Of a stretch of 64,000 nt of DNA, positions 34,135 through 47,811 are shown one piece after another. The translations under genes were made by a program, and so were the position numbers. Below the pieces are notes generated by a model. The model was not told the origin of the DNA, did no database searches, and saw only the letters and a program-made list of their open reading frames with translations. The number at the start of each line of letters is the position of its first letter. Position 1 is the stretch's first letter. Origin of the DNA: Sipunculus nudus (Eukaryota; Annelida; Sipuncula; Golfingiida; Sipunculidae); assembly GCA_026874595.1 (NCBI GenBank), contig CM049309.1, positions 53,480,079 to 53,544,078 on the forward strand, given 5' to 3'.

Positions 34135-35006
34135 AACAAGTGTCTCATGGGCAATGACGCTCAGCTGAATTCAACAAACCTTGAACAATGGGTAAAATGA
34201 CTCCCAGAGAGCTCAAAATCATGCATTTTGCCAACAGAGCTTAGTTGTAGGGTACAGTCACCTTATTTTACATCCAACTGCTACCATTTTGTTCCAATCT
34301 GACTATATTTGAATGCTAAAGTCATGTTCTTTCACAAAACTCGCAGTGACCTAATTTCAGGTTTCCAAAGACAATTTTTATGGACCTCCATGGATGCTCG
34401 ATAGATGTTTCTTGGCCAAATCATCACCATTTGTACCTCATCTGACTCACTGGGTGCTTAAAAATGTTTATGGCCCATAATTTGCAAAATATAGGTCACT
34501 ATGACTTAATTTCAGGTTTCCAGGGAGAATTGCCAAGGACCTCCCTGGATGTACCTGTAGTTAAAAGTTTCTAGGTCAAAAGTTACAATTCGTGTCCTAT
34601 TAACAGCTAGACTGCTTCATAAGAAAGGGTGAAAAATAAAGAAAAATTTGAAAAAATACAGGTTGAGCCACCATTCTGCTGGAACTGATGAAACACTTCA
34701 TGATCAACATGCATGCAAGTGATCATGGTGATCAATCCATTATTTATTCAGATACTGGAGCTTTTGTATCAAATTTTTAATTATTTGGGGGGGGGGGGGT
34801 TACTTTCGAGCACCATAGCTTGGAGGATATGTAGGTCACAGTGACCTAATTTCAGGTTTCCATGGAGATTTTATGGACCTCCATGGATGATCAGTTGGAT
34901 GTTTCTAGGTTCAGCAGTTACGAATTGTGCCTTGTTAATGGCCAGACAGCCAACAAACAAATAGTGATTACTATAGCTCAGATGACTTCCCGTCAGCTGA
35001 GCTTAA
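34135..35006 (+). mobile_element. DINE/Helentron-like element, short copy
   Basis: The 5' end ACAAGTGTCTCATGGGCAAT then GACGCTCAGCTGA and the 3' hairpin 34975-35003 (AGCTCAGATGACT / CGTCAGCTGAGCT) followed by TAA. Internally it shares modules with the 56215-59243 element (CATGATCAACATGCATGCAA, the G-run plus TACTTTCGAGCACCATAGCT, CAGTGACCTAATTTCAGGTT). It has a GAGCCACC remnant where that element has GGTGGCGCCACC. Confidence 0.65.
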
Positions 35007-35234
35007 CACTTAAATCCAAACTAAAAATTAAAATGAAACTCATAACAGGATATAAGCCAATTTTAAAAGAAAGTAGAAATGTATGGTTTATATTTCTGAG
35101 ATTACATTACTGAGTGCCAAATAGTCTAAAGAATTTACATTATCAACACCAACCTGCTAAAATTGATTTTACAAAGCATCCTGGCAGGGTCTTCCATTAA
35201 TGAGGTGTTTTTTTAACCAGACCCAAATCCTTAA

Positions 35235-38200
35235 ACAAGGGACCCATGGGTCACGGTGCTCAGCTGATCGTGATTGGACTATAAATGTTTCTCCACTGTG
35301 ATACTATATCGAGTCGATAAAACTTATGAATATCATGTTCATGTTGGGTTATTATAAAGGAATGTAATGTAATATGTGAGTAAATGATAAATGAAATTAC
35401 CTGACTGATGGATTAAAAGAGTCAAATAAAGTGGTTTATTTTTTATTTATTTAGGAGGGGTTGAAAATTGTGATATATTTAAGCAAATATGAATGCAATG
35501 ACAGCAGTAATAAGCAGTAGTAGAATGATGATAAGGCTATTTGTTGAAGGATCTAAAGTGTATGGTAGTCTGCAAGCGTTCAATTTGACAGATATGATGT
35601 TATGATTAACTATGCTGATGAAGTGATTTATGAATATGTGACTGTATGACAGAATATCTCTTTAGTCTTGACAAGGTACATTATTGTGATGCCCACTATG
35701 TCTACATATTACACAATATTGACATAATTTCTGGCATGTACATAGGTACCTATGGACGAATAGTTATACAAAATATTAAAGTATGAATATATCTGATTCA
35801 TCTTGTTCTTGCTTACTGAGGCTGACTTTGGGATGGGGTTCGGAGAAGGGAAAAGTGAGGGCAGCACGAAAGTGGATGTAGAAATATTCTATTGTAATGT
35901 TTTTCATTTATATAAGAATATGAAAAGCTAAGAGGAAAGGGGCCCTCCTACTTGGTTATAGTAAAGTTCTAAATATATGATTGCAAACTAATACTCTGAC
36001 AAGACTGTCATGAAGAAAAACGGTAAAAGTTTTGAGATACTGTGTTGCATACGAAAATTTACAGATGGACAGGCAAGTGGACAGAATGGACTAATACCTT
36101 TATTTCACTTTCAAGAGAATAATGCATTTAAGTTTATATATAATCCTATTTTTTTAGGCAGATCCACTTTTTCCATTAAGAAGTTTTTATCTGAATCATT
36201 TACAGGTTTATAAATTTTTAATGAAAAAACCTGAAAATATAAGTTAAAATATTAGAATTGTTGCAAAAGTTGCAATCATTATATATACAGAGTAAAAACA
36301 TTGAGTCATATTATGCATACACATATATTTTATTATTTTTAAATCATAACTGTTTAAACTGATTTTAAAAGAAAATAATGCCACAACATGGCATCTACAA
36401 GAATATTCCTTGAATCACTATTAAAAAGTTTTGCACATTGGAGTTTTCAGGACATGCTTAATTTTATTCACCAAAATAAAATAAAAGTAAATTTGATAAA
36501 ATAAAACATCTTTTCAAATAAAGTATACACACTGTTGGTTGAATGAGGGACAAACAATATCATTGTGCTAATTACTATCCAAGTTTTAATTAATTACTGA
36601 AATTAATAGTCAATTAACACCTGGTGAAGTTTTTACTCTTCTGAAGTAAGGAATTACTTATCTCATGAACATCCACACTTTCACAGCAATACACCACTTT
36701 GTGGACACAATTAAATGTACACTTTAATCATTGTAACCCTGGTGGTTCAATACAAAATCTAAAATGTAGCATGTCCAAGAATAAAATAAAATACAGAAAA
36801 AATTATAACATTCATCTAGTTTATGTACCAGCTGGGGGGGGGGGGGATGAGTGCAGGGCAGAGGGGAAGCCTGCTAGTAGTGGCCAAGCTGGGCCAAGGT
36901 AAGCTGCCTGGGGTGGGTTACATAATGCAAGTGAAGGCTGTACTACTAGGTGGACTAGATGTAAACAACACTTGACATGGTGTATGAAAACATGAATAAA
37001 AGCTATTCATTCCAATCAATTTCTTTTGAAAGTTCAGATTTTAAAAGATTAAATCCTTATGCATATATACTGGGAAAATTAAATCAACAGTGCCAAAGTT
37101 GGACAAAAATTAAGGTATTGATTTTTTATTTATGCTAATAACTTGAAAAATTTGCAATATTCAGATCTAATATTGGGTAAACAATTGAATCTTGATTAAA
37201 TAAAGTTATATTCCTGAAAAAAAGTCTCTAGGTTCAGCAATTCTCATGTTAGGTGAGTAAATATATTTCCTGATTTTTTTAAAAATTGCATTATGTTTTG
37301 GCCCATAATTTCAAAATAATACCCAATACTGACCTAATTTTTGGTATGTTCATAGAAAATGTATAAAAGAATGTGAATACTAAATACAATCAAAAACAGA
37401 TCAGTTGTTTTGATATTAGGCAGCCTTTAAGTGTAACAATGGCTTTTTTTTTATGGAAAACAGAGTTTTTTTTCCTTAATATCTCAAAGGAACAAAGTCC
37501 TAATGACCCAATTTTCGGTATGGTAAGAGATTTTGGGGACATCTAAAATTATGCAACAGCCTGGGGAGCATAGAGATGTGCACTGAATGACCTACAGTGG
37601 ACTGCTTGACAATGTAAGGGAATACAACAAGAGCCTCCAAAAAAATTCAATAACTAGCCTAATTTTGCAGCTTTTATTTTCAAATTTCAGATTTTAACAG
37701 ATTAAATCCTTATGTATACATGGTGTGAAAATTAAATCCACAGTACTTACAGGAAAAAAACGTGCCATGGCCAAAGTTGGGCAAAATTTAAGGTACCAAT
37801 TTTATATTTTTGCCAATATTTAAAAAAATTTAACAAATTTTGATCTAATTTTTGGTATACAATTAAATTTTGATTAATTAAAGTTGTATTACTGGAAAAA
37901 AGTCCCTACCTTTAACACTTTTGGTCTTAAGTGACCAAATATCTTCCTGATTTTTTTATAAAGTCCATTATGTTTGGGCCCATAACTTTTTTAAATTATA
38001 TAATACTGACTTAATATCTGGCATGTACATAGGAACTATATAGAGTAATATTTATGGTAAATATGAAGAAAACCAGATGAGTGGTTCTGATATTAGGCAG
38101 TCCTGAAGTGTGAAAATAGACTTCTAATAAAAAATTGAGGTTTTTCCTTAATATCTCAAAGGAACGAAGTCCTATTGACCCAATTTTTGGCATGGTAGGA

Positions 38201-38292
38201 GATTATGGGGACATCTAACTGTATGCCGAAATTCAGATTCGTAGGTCCAACGGTGTCGAAACGTGCCAGTCTTACGGACGGACATCCAGACG

Positions 38293-38324
<32 letters not shown>

Positions 38325-38384
38325 GACGGACGACGGACAATGGACCATGACTATAGCTCAGATGACTTGTAGTCAGCTGAAAAT
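35235..38384 (+). mobile_element. DINE/Helentron-like element, 3.1-kb copy A
   Basis: The 5' end ACAAGGGACCCATGGGTCAC contains the perfect palindrome GACCCATGGGTC, followed by GCTCAGCTGA. The 3' hairpin starts at 38355 but its last GCT is missing (AGTCAGCTGAAAATATAAG), so the end is slightly damaged. It carries a G-run (36834), the GCCAAAGTTGGGCAAAATTT module (37763) and a 38274-38338 ACGG/ACAG tract. The first 775 bases align without gaps to 42609-43383 (constant offset of 7374), and about 1 kb (35481-36530) is almost identical. A 67-codon frame identical in both copies (36010-36213) has no domain and is probably non-coding. Confidence 0.75.
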
Positions 38385-38599
38385 ATAAGCACCACTTAGA
38401 GGTCAAGGTCATTGGCCACATGAAAAAACATCATGATTTTGAAATTCTCAATTTAAAACAATTAACTACAGTATTTAAAAGCTGTATTTATTTAGCTGTA
38501 TTTGCTAACAAATACTGGAATCACCCATTCACACCTCTGCCATGTTATAAATTTTAATTTTTAAATGAAGGGCCAATTATGGCCTTCCAGTATAACTAA

Positions 38600-39147
38600 T
38601 CGTTTGACGATCTTTAACGATTTAAAGAGTTGCTCAATTGTGATAGTATTTTGCCTCAGACTCTTTTAGATTATTAATACAGTCATTTAACTTGATATTT
38701 GCATTCTAATGTTACTTAACCTAGTAAGAAACAGCAACAATGACATTGTTTCACAGCACAAAATGTTATCCGACGCAGCTGACTTTGGTACTGTACAAAT
38801 CTTACCTGACAACTGAACCTCGACTTTATATGTTAAGATTCTGTTGTTATTCCTTAAATATAAGCATTGTATAAAAGCTGTCCAATTATATTTATGTTTA
38901 AATGGTTTATCTAGTTTATAAACCACATAAGTACTATGGAGAAGTTGGATGTAGTCTCGCATCGCAAGGAATGGTACTCAAATTCCATATGTATCAGACC
39001 TGTGGTTGGGACGTCTCTGAAGTCTAGGTGCGACCTATATAATGGACTTTTCCTGAAACTAAACTTGAATGGGTATTCCCCAGGGGGTTCCTTAAAGTCA
39101 GGGTGCGACCTGTAATAAGGATGCTACTTCTGCAACGACTTTTACGG
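38600..39147 (-). mobile_element. Truncated reverse copy of the 15509-17514 TIR transposon
   Basis: Read on the minus strand it matches 15509 to about 16060, from the TIR (GCAACGACTTTTACGG at 39132-39147, then TA) to the segment around GATCGTCAAAC. The copy stops there, so the other end is lost. The stretch encoding KSAASDNILCCETMSLL is conserved between the two copies, which could reflect either an old coding remnant or simply recent common origin. Confidence 0.7.
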
Positions 39148-39164
39148 TAAATTTGGAAATGAGT

Positions 39165-39425
39165 GAATGTTCATATATCAAATATAAAACACCCTTGACT
39201 GGAGGAGGGATATGCCCCTTTATAGGATATCTAGCAGACTCCTTCATGAGGGTACACGCATTCAATCCTGTTTGTGTGTTTGTGTGTGTTTGTTCACATC
39301 ATAACACATGCAATCATGAATGGAATCTCATGAAATTTTCAGGGTATTTTAGGAACAGGCTCATGAAGAATTGATTAGATTTTGGTGTGGATCCAGCACA
39401 TGATCGAGATCAAGGAATGTCATCA
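39165..39425 (+). repeat. Dispersed repeat fragment (related to the CCTCCGC-type repeat)
   Basis: Contains a TGTTTGTGTGTTTGTGTGTG run, CATGAAATTTTCAGGGTATT and GATTTTGGTGTGGATCCAGC followed by GATCAAGGAA, a word order I know from a widespread marine-animal repeat. Ends are not clear. Confidence 0.35.
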
Positions 39426-39954
39426 ATGAATAGTCCAAAACCTACAGTCACTTATGCACTATCAAACCTGGGAATTTTGGCCAAATAAGTGAATGACAAC
39501 AGCTTTCATTCATTAGAATGCAGATTTCTTAGTTCTACATATTTTTAATGTAGGCCATGAGGGCAGAGGGTTGCATCACATACACAGGAGGTCATAAGAA
39601 TTTGACGATGTTTTAATCCCTGACACAATCAGCAGACACATGTAGGAACAGATGGCTGGCATCATAACCTGACCTAAACAATTGCTGGCAAGGTCTATTA
39701 ATGTACTCCGACTGAGTGGTCTCAGCTTCTGTTAGCTGGTTTAATCATCTGTTGCTACAGATAAACAACCACTTTAACACCGAGTGCAAGTACACTTTCT
39801 TCACTCTGAGCTTTCTAAAGAGCACCAAAGTAAAATCCTTTCATTAATCTCATTTCCAAACCTCTTTGCAATCATCATTAATAGTATCACTGAAATGTTA
39901 CCGAACTTTAAACACACATAGCTACTTAGTATTTCCATGGCTACCAGGGCTCAA

Positions 39955-40310
39955 AATACACACTAGCAAAAATTTGCAAGCTTTTTCAGTGAGGTCCAGC
40001 AAAATTTGGCTGGTGCCAGCCCACTTGGCTGGTAAATATGTTTGCTGGGTTTAATCCAAGTCATGTTTGTACAGGAATCACACAAATATTTTATTAGTTG
40101 TACAATGAATCCATGTCATACAGCTAATTACCAGGTTAATGACCCCTCATGTATTTAGATATTACAAAATAGTAAAATGTGTATACAGCTGATGTGTAGT
40201 ACATTACTGATTCATACATATTACCAGTAAAATCCTTTGGGGGTCGGGTAAATTTTCTGCCTTGCTATACCCAAATGTCTGGTAGGAAATGTTGCTAATT
40301 TCAAACCCTG
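39955..40310. repeat. hAT-like MITE remnant
   Basis: The ends CAGGGCTCAAAATACACAC and ATTTCAAACCCTG are short inverted repeats of the CAGGG type; the interior has TTGGCTGGTGCCAGCCCACTTGGCTGG. No clear 8-base duplication seen. Confidence 0.4.
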
Positions 40311-40626
40311 GTTACAGTTTATGGCCATAAGGTAGAGTGATGGTTCTTGAATTTCTAGTCCTCCCAGTTCTTCAGACCTCTTTGAAGCTCTTTCCCTGTC
40401 CCATTTAACAATTCAGAGCATTCCTGTTTTGGTCAAGACACGTGGATCAAGAAAAGTTTGAAATATAAGGTATACAGCAGTGTCTATACACACATAAAGG
40501 CTACAAAATTTCAAGACATTCCTGAGACTTTTTTTTTGCATTTTCAGGAATTAATGATTAATCAAGGTATGATGGCTCTAACAGGTGTGAATCAGAGATC
40601 AACCTGTAGTTTGATTTTGTTTTTTA

Positions 40627-42280
40627 GAAAGATTTTATTGATACATAAGAATGCAATAAACATAGAGTGATAAGAATACAAGTATACTAGCAGTGTATCA
40701 AAAGGATTTGGGTGCAAGCTGGAGGGCTAAGGTTTGCCCATTCCCATGCAATACAGACAGATATTAATTTACAGAAATGACAAAGTTGGAATAGCATATA
40801 ATGAGTTATTCACAGACAGTAATGGCTGAAGTGTTAATGAGCTTAATATTGTATGTGTTGGCAGTGGTGTGAAGTTGGTGGATGATATATAGTGGAGGAA
40901 ATTTAGTTTTGGTAACAACCCAGTCGGGTGTAATTAGGTGAGAAGAAACTGTTTGAATCAAAGTTTGAATTATTAAGTTCACCTATTTGATAATGAATAT
41001 ACTATTTTATAATCTTTCGAAACGATATGTCTAAGCAATGAATTATGAGACTTGTTTGAAGATTTTAATATTATATTTTTTATTCATTTTGGCATCACCA
41101 AACAGCAAAGTCTGAACAAGTACGTTTGTTGGTAAGTACTTATCCCTATGGGTGGAGTATAAAGGACATCACAGGAAGCAGGGATTTCATCTTCAACTGG
41201 ATGTCCGCACTCACAGGACTTGGTTTCAGATATATGGAGGAGGAATTTATGGTAATTTAGGTTACTGCATCTCATCCTAAGTCGAGTGTGTATTATTTGA
41301 GATGTTCTCGTGCCAGTGTTAAAATATTTTGGTGCTTTAATGTTCTTACGCTCTTTACACAGCGCTTTACCCATAGGCCACCTACCTATATCATAAGCGC
41401 TGTTTGTAATGACCCTGAATCCTGAATCTCTACACCAGAGGGGAGCACTGTATTTTGGTCCAATCAGATGAGACCCTGCTCTGGAAGCAGAACGGTTTAC
41501 CAGCCAAGCGAGGAATACACAAGCCAATGTTGTTCATTTCATTTTGAGTGACAGCTCATCGCCAAAGGCTCAGACAGAATTGCCCCCGCACGTGGTTTCT
41601 GGGCGGAGCCCGATGCCTGTCGAGTGTTTTTTTACTTGGATTTGGTTGGCTGATGGTCACATTAGCAGTTTCTCGAGCAGACAGGCCCATGTGCACAACC
41701 AGTTGTTTAAATGCATCATAAACGGTCAAAGCAGGCAGTGTGAAAATCAGTAGCTTCTTTAGAAGTGCAAGATTTCTGCTGCCTTGGGAGCGTATAATGT
41801 TCTAAGTATCTTCCATTTGAGTATGCTGGGTGATGATATACATTTTTTTTCTGTATCAAGTGCATTCCATAGCCTGATGATTTTAGGGACAAAAGATTCA
41901 TAGTACAACTCAGTTCAGGACTAGATTGGTGTAATATTGTAAATGTGTCTGAGCGGGTGAAGTAAGTTTGGGTTCTGGGAGGAGGTAGATGGAGGTAAAG
42001 ATATTGGGGTACCTCTCTATTTATACTTTGCGAAGAAGAAATGGTTCTATTCTCTCCTTTGTTTGAGTGTTACCCATTTTTTTCGATATAAAGTAGATCA
42101 TGGCTTGTGCCTTTCACTCCCCCTGTAACTATTTGAGCTGCCTCAAGTTGTACATTTTCTCTTTTATTGGCAAGGTTGTGAGACAAATTAGACCAAAAAT
42201 TGTTGGCATAATCAAGAATAAGTCTTATGTAGCTGAAGAAAATGTTTCCTGCAGACTGAAGGTCTAATGGGTATTTACAT
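40627..42280 (-). pseudogene. LINE remnant (reverse transcriptase C-terminal region), interrupted
   Basis: On the minus strand this is the 3' part of an element related to the 21106-25977 LINE. From about 42270 down it encodes a degraded version of the region after the catalytic site (IFFSYIRLILDYANNFWSN, then QIVTGGVKGTSHDLLY), and around 41330-41140 it encodes NTGTRTSQIIHTRLRMRCSN and a CECGHPVED knuckle. The 3' tail runs to about 40627, ending in CAATAAAATC-like sequence. Frames are broken in several places and everything upstream (ORF1, endonuclease, catalytic FADD) is missing, as expected for 5' truncation. A foreign segment of about 400 bases lies in the middle (about 41345-41755). Confidence 0.8.
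41345..41755. other. Unknown GC-richer insert inside the LINE remnant
   Basis: The two halves of the LINE coding match are separated by about 400 bases that have no counterpart in the intact LINE. The segment is richer in GC than its surroundings (for example TGCCCCCGCACGTGGTTTCT and GCGGAGCCCGATGCCTGTCG). The minus strand has an open frame through it (41527 to 41345) containing WPMGKALCKERKNIKAP. I saw no convincing tRNA-like A/B boxes, so SINE origin is not supported. It is either an inserted repeat or a captured piece. Confidence 0.45.
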
Positions 42281-42608
42281 TTTTAATAACATTTGAGGAT
42301 TTAAATTTGATACCTGACTTTGTATCACATTATATTGTGGCACTGGTGAATTGTTACAGCATTAAATACTGGGCTATGTCAAACCTGATCAATTCACTCT
42401 TGTGATTATCAAATGATGAAAGCAAGTACAAAAGAGAAACATGCCATTATACAGTATGTTATTAGAACATGAAATATAACTCAGCTATCCACAAAACAGT
42501 AAATAGCAAAACTTCAAACAATGCAATAACATATGACCATTATACAGAAATGATTTCTAAAATAATTCAACTGGTATGACATGGAAGTGGCCATAACTGG
42601 TCTTTAAA

Positions 42609-45600
42609 ACAAGGGACCCATGGGTCACGGCGCTCAGCTGATCGTGATTGGACTATAAATGTTTCTCCACTGTGATACTATATTGAGTCGATAAAGCTTA
42701 TGAATATCATGTACATGTTGGGCTATTATAAAGGAATGTAATGTAATATGTGAGTAAATGATAAATGAAATTACCCGACTGATGGATTAATAGAGTCAAA
42801 TAAAGTGGTATATTTTTTATTTATTTAGGAGGGGTTGAAAATTGTGATATATTTGAGCAAATATGAATGCAATGACAGCAGTAATAAGCAGTAGTAGAAT
42901 GATGATAAGGCTATTTGTTGAAGGATCTAAAGTGTATGGTAGTCTGCAAGCGTTCAATTTGACAGATATGATGTTATGATTAACTATGCTGATGAAGTGA
43001 TTTATGAATATGTGACTGTATGACAGAATATCTCTTTAGTCTTGACAAGGTACATTATTGTGATGCCCACTATGTCTACATATTACACAATATTGACATA
43101 ATTTCTGGCATGTACATAGGTACCTATGGACGAATAGTTATACAAAATATTAAAGTATGAATATATCTGATTCATCTTGTTCTTGCTTACTGAGGCTGAC
43201 TTTGGGATGGGGTTCGGAGAAGGGAAAAGTGAGGGCAGCACGAAAGTGGATGTAGAAATATTCTATTGTAATGTTTTTCATTTATATAAGAATATGAAAA
43301 GCTAAGAGGAAAGGGGCCCTCCTACTTGGTTATAGTAAAGTTCTAAATATATGATTGCAAACTAATACTCTGACAAGACTGTCATGAAGAAAAACGGTAA
43401 AAGTTTTGAGATACTGTGTTGCATACGAAAATTTACAGATGGACAGGCAAGTGGACAGAATGGACTAATACCTTTATTTCACTTTCAAGAGAATAATGCA
43501 TTTAAGTTTATATATAATCCTATTTTTTTAGGCAGATCCACTTTTTCCATTAAGAAGTTTTTATCTGAATCATTTACAGGTTTATAAATTTTTAATGAAA
43601 AAACCTGAAAATATAAGTTAAAATATTAGAATTGTTGCAAAAGTTGCAATCATTATATATACAGAGTAAAAACATTGAGTCATATTATGCATACACATAT
43701 ATTTTATTATTTTTAAATCATAACTGTTTAAACTGATTTTAAAAGAAAATAATGCCACAACATGGCATCTACAAGAATATTCCTTGAATCACTATTAAAA
43801 AGTTTTGCACATTGGAGTTTTCAGGACATGCTTAATTTTATTCACCAAAATAAAATAAAAGTAAATTTGATAAAATAAAACATCTTTTCAAATAAAGTAT
43901 ACACACTGTTGGTGCTAATTACTATCCCAGTTTTAATAAATTACTGGAATTAATAGTCAATTTAACACCAGGTGAAGTTTTTACTCTTCTGAAGTAAGGA
44001 ATTACTTATCTCATGAACATCCACACTTTCACAGCAATACACCACTTTGTGGACACAATTAAATGTACACTTTAATCATTGTAACCCTGGTGGTTCAATA
44101 CAAAATCTAAAATGTAGCATGTCCAAGAATAAAATAAAATACAGAAAATTATAACATTCATCTAGTTTATGCACCAGCTGGTGGGGGGGGGGGGGGGATG
44201 AGTGCAGTGCAGAGGAGAAGCCTGCTAGTAGTGGCCAAGCTGGGCCCTGGTAAGCTGCCTGGGGTGGGTTACATAATGCAAGTGAAGGCTGTAGGACTAG
44301 GTGGGCTAGATGTAAATAACACTTGACATGGTGTATGAAAACATGAATAAAAGCTATTCATTCCAATCAATTTCTTTTTAAAGTTCAGATTTTAAAAGAT
44401 TAAATCCTTATGCATATATGCTGGGAAAATTAAATCAACAGTGCCAAAGTTGGACAAAATTTAAGGTATTGATTTTTTATTTATGCTAATAACTTGAAAA
44501 ATTTGCAAAATTCAGATCTAATTTTGGGTAAACAATTGAATCTTGATTAAATAAAGTTATATTCCTGAAAAAAAGTCTTTAGGTTCAGCAATTCTCATGT
44601 TAGGTGAGTAAATATATTTCCTGATTTTTTAAAAAATTGCATTATGTTTTGGCCCATCACTTCAAAATAATACCCAATACTGACCTAATTTTTGGTATGT
44701 TCATAGAAAATGTATAAAAGAATGTGAATACTAAATATGATCAAAAACAGATCTGTGGTTTTGATATTAGGCAGCCTTGAAGTGTAACAATGGCTTTTTT
44801 TATGGAAAACAGAGTTTTTTTCCTTAATATCTCGAAGGAACAAAGTCCTAATGACCCAATTATGGGTATGGTAGGAGATTTTGGGGACATCTAAAATTAT
44901 GTCAACAGCCTGGGGAGCATAGAGATGTGCACTGAATGACCTACAGTCATCAAAGTGGACTGCTTGACAATGTAAGGGAATACAACAATAGCCTAAAAAA
45001 ATTCAATAACTAGCCTAATTTTGTAGCTTTTATTTTCAAATTTCAGATTTTAACAGATTAAATCCTTATGTATACATGGTGTGAAAATTAAATCCACAGT
45101 ACTTACAGGAAAAAAACGTGCCATGGCCAAAGTTGGGCAAAATTTAAGGTACCAATTTTATATTTTTGCCAATATTTAAAAAAATTTAACAAATTTTGAT
45201 CTAATTTTTGGTATACAATTAAATTTTGATAATTTAAAGTTGTATTACTGGAAAAAAGTCCCTACCTTTAACACTTTTGGTCTTAAGTGACCAAATATCT
45301 TCCTGATTTTTTTAACAAAGTCCATTATGTTTTGGCCCATAACATTTTTAAATAATAAAATACTGACTTAATATCTGGCATGTACATAGGAGCTATATAG
45401 AGGAATATTTATGGTAAATATGAAGAAAACCAGATGAGTGGTTTTGATATTAGGCAGTCCTGAAGTGTGAAAATAGATTTCTAATAAAAATTAAGGTTTT
45501 TCCTTAATATCTGAAAGGAACGAAGTCCTACTGACCCAATTTTTGGCATGGTAGGAGATTATGGGGACATCTAACTGTATGCCGAAATTCAGATTCGTAG

Positions 45601-45744
45601 GTCCAACGGTGTCGAAACGTGCCAGTCTTACGGACGGACATCCAGACGGACAGACAGACAGACGGACTGACAGACAGACGGACGGACGACGGACAATGGA
45701 CCATGACTATAGCTCAGATGACTTATAGTCAGCTGAGCTAAAAA
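42609..45744 (+). mobile_element. DINE/Helentron-like element, 3.1-kb copy B
   Basis: Complete ends: ACAAGGGACCCATGGGTCAC then GGCGCTCAGCTGA at the 5' end, and the 3' hairpin 45711-45739 followed by AAAAA. Flanks differ from those of copy A, so the pair arose by transposition and not by local duplication. Relative to copy A it lacks about 20-26 bases near 36540 and has a longer G-run (about 44182). The order of internal modules, including the ACGG/ACAG tract (45632-45697), is the same. Confidence 0.78.
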
Positions 45745-47811
45745 AGCAGTATTCATGTGCAGACACTGGTAAACATTGTTTGTTTGAATTTTGAATTATC
45801 ACATTTCCTATAGTGTTTTATTTCTATGGACATGAAGGAATTCGTTGAATCCATTTGAGGCAATTATATACAACATAATATAGGTAATCTTTTCATGAGC
45901 TTAACATATGACAAGTTGATAAGTTATAAATGATATATATGATCAGTTCTTTTATCAGAATAATTCATCAAGGTTTGGCAGATTCTACTTCAGTGAAACT
46001 TTCTGCATAAGTTTTCACTGAGTTTGATTAAAAATAATACATTAAATATGAATTTATACTTCAATTATATATATATGTCAAGTGTCTGGTAAAGAATGCA
46101 GTGAATGTTTTTCAATTTTTTATACAGCAATTCGGTTTATGATTAAAGAAAGAATATTCCAGGCACATATCTTGAAAAATAAGCTCCATATAGGTAAGTA
46201 AATAAAACATTGCAATTACATTGTCTATACACCCTGAGCATACAAGTACAATGTCAAGTACGCTATTATGTACACAACTTATACATGTGTAAAACATGAC
46301 CATGCTTGTTTGAAATAAATACTCATATATGCATGAATGTAGATATTGATTTGAGCCAGGAATTTTGGCATTCAGCCAGACAGGTGCTATGTTTTTGTAG
46401 GTGCTTTGACCTGGTGTACAAACCTAATATGGTTAGCATATGAGAAGCCTTGTAAACAGAGTAAGACTAGGGTGACAAACAAATAACCACACGTATTCAC
46501 CTATTAACTTTTGGCCTGTTTCACTGAGATTACAAAATTCTATTCCATGGAATATTCTGACATTGAATTATATAATAAAATTGTTTTATGATATTATCCT
46601 GCTATAGTTAGAGGTTTTGGGTATGACAAAAAAGTGTAACTTTGCTCTAAACATGTCCTCTTGCAACAAAACTGTCTCTGCATATATAGATTTTTGCCTG
46701 GGGACTGTATTCAGAGTACTTTTGTGTTGTATCCTGACATTCTTATTCAACCCTGTGGTTCATTCTTCAAGTTCATTCTTCCAGTATAAGGAACAGCAAA
46801 AAATTATTCAATCAACATACAGTTTATATTTATGGCTCATCACCCCCCGCCCCTCCCCGCAAAAAAAAAGACAACATGCTGCAGTTATTCATCATGCCTG
46901 TCAAGAAAATTAAGTAATGCCCTTAAGCAATGCATACATGTACTGATGTATTTAAATACAAAATCAACATTTATTTAAAATCAAGCAAGCTAAATAATTG
47001 TATATCATGCTGATCATCTGGTTCTTTCATCCTTTTTCTTCAGACAATGCCATATACCTACAGGCCATGAACATATCCTATATAAAGCTAACAAAACAGA
47101 CTCATCATTGTGGCCTTCCCTGGTACTGGTGTAATTACAAACAAGATTTTCTGGAGATGATCTTAATCAGTAGAAAGTTCCTGGAAGGAAAACTAACACA
47201 TCTGCACTGTATGACTTATAACTGGTACTTATAATCATGTAAACTAGTTAATGAATCATTGAAATCTGATGCTCAAGGACTAACAGGGTGCATTTCATTT
47301 CTGTGTAAGACTGATTATCTGTGATTAACTATCCACAGACTTGGCTGTATCATCTTTCATGTCTGTGTGACCATCAGTGGGCGTCAGCACATCTGTTATA
47401 TTACAAGACTGATTATTTTCTATTGAAAGATCTCATACTGAGCATGCCTTCACTGCACTGATCAGATACAATGGATTTCCCTGATGGTTGTCCATGAACT
47501 TTTCATACATGGTTTTGACTTTTGAGCAATATCTCATTATCTCATCCAGTCTCCCAAGGAAACAATACTTACTGGTAATTGAATACTCTTTCAGTCAAAT
47601 CAGTTGTAAAGTAAAAGACACTGGCCTAACAATCACAAAAAAAAACTATTCTGAACACATATTTTACCTGAAAGGCGACAAGAGAAGGCACTATTCTTTT
47701 TTAATTACTATGAATACTTTTACCATGAACCAGTGATGAAAAGCTGGCAGATGAATATCCAAGACTCTCCAAAGACAAACTGACTTGTTGTGATATTAAC
47801 TTACCAAATGT
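45745..47811. other. No gene seen
   Basis: AT-rich sequence. Frames at 46617-46913 and 46998-47234 lack recognisable domains or splice context. Confidence 0.35.

Noticed and set aside
41345..41755. SINE with tRNA-type promoter
   Set aside because: I looked for A and B box consensus on both strands and found no convincing pair.
36010..43587. A 67-codon frame identical at 36010-36213 and 43384-43587
   Set aside because: Identity follows from the two recent element copies; the surrounding non-coding sequence is equally identical, so it gives no evidence for coding.
35235..45744. Segmental duplication of a 3.1-kb block
   Set aside because: Flanks differ on both sides and the copies end at element termini, so transposition explains it better.
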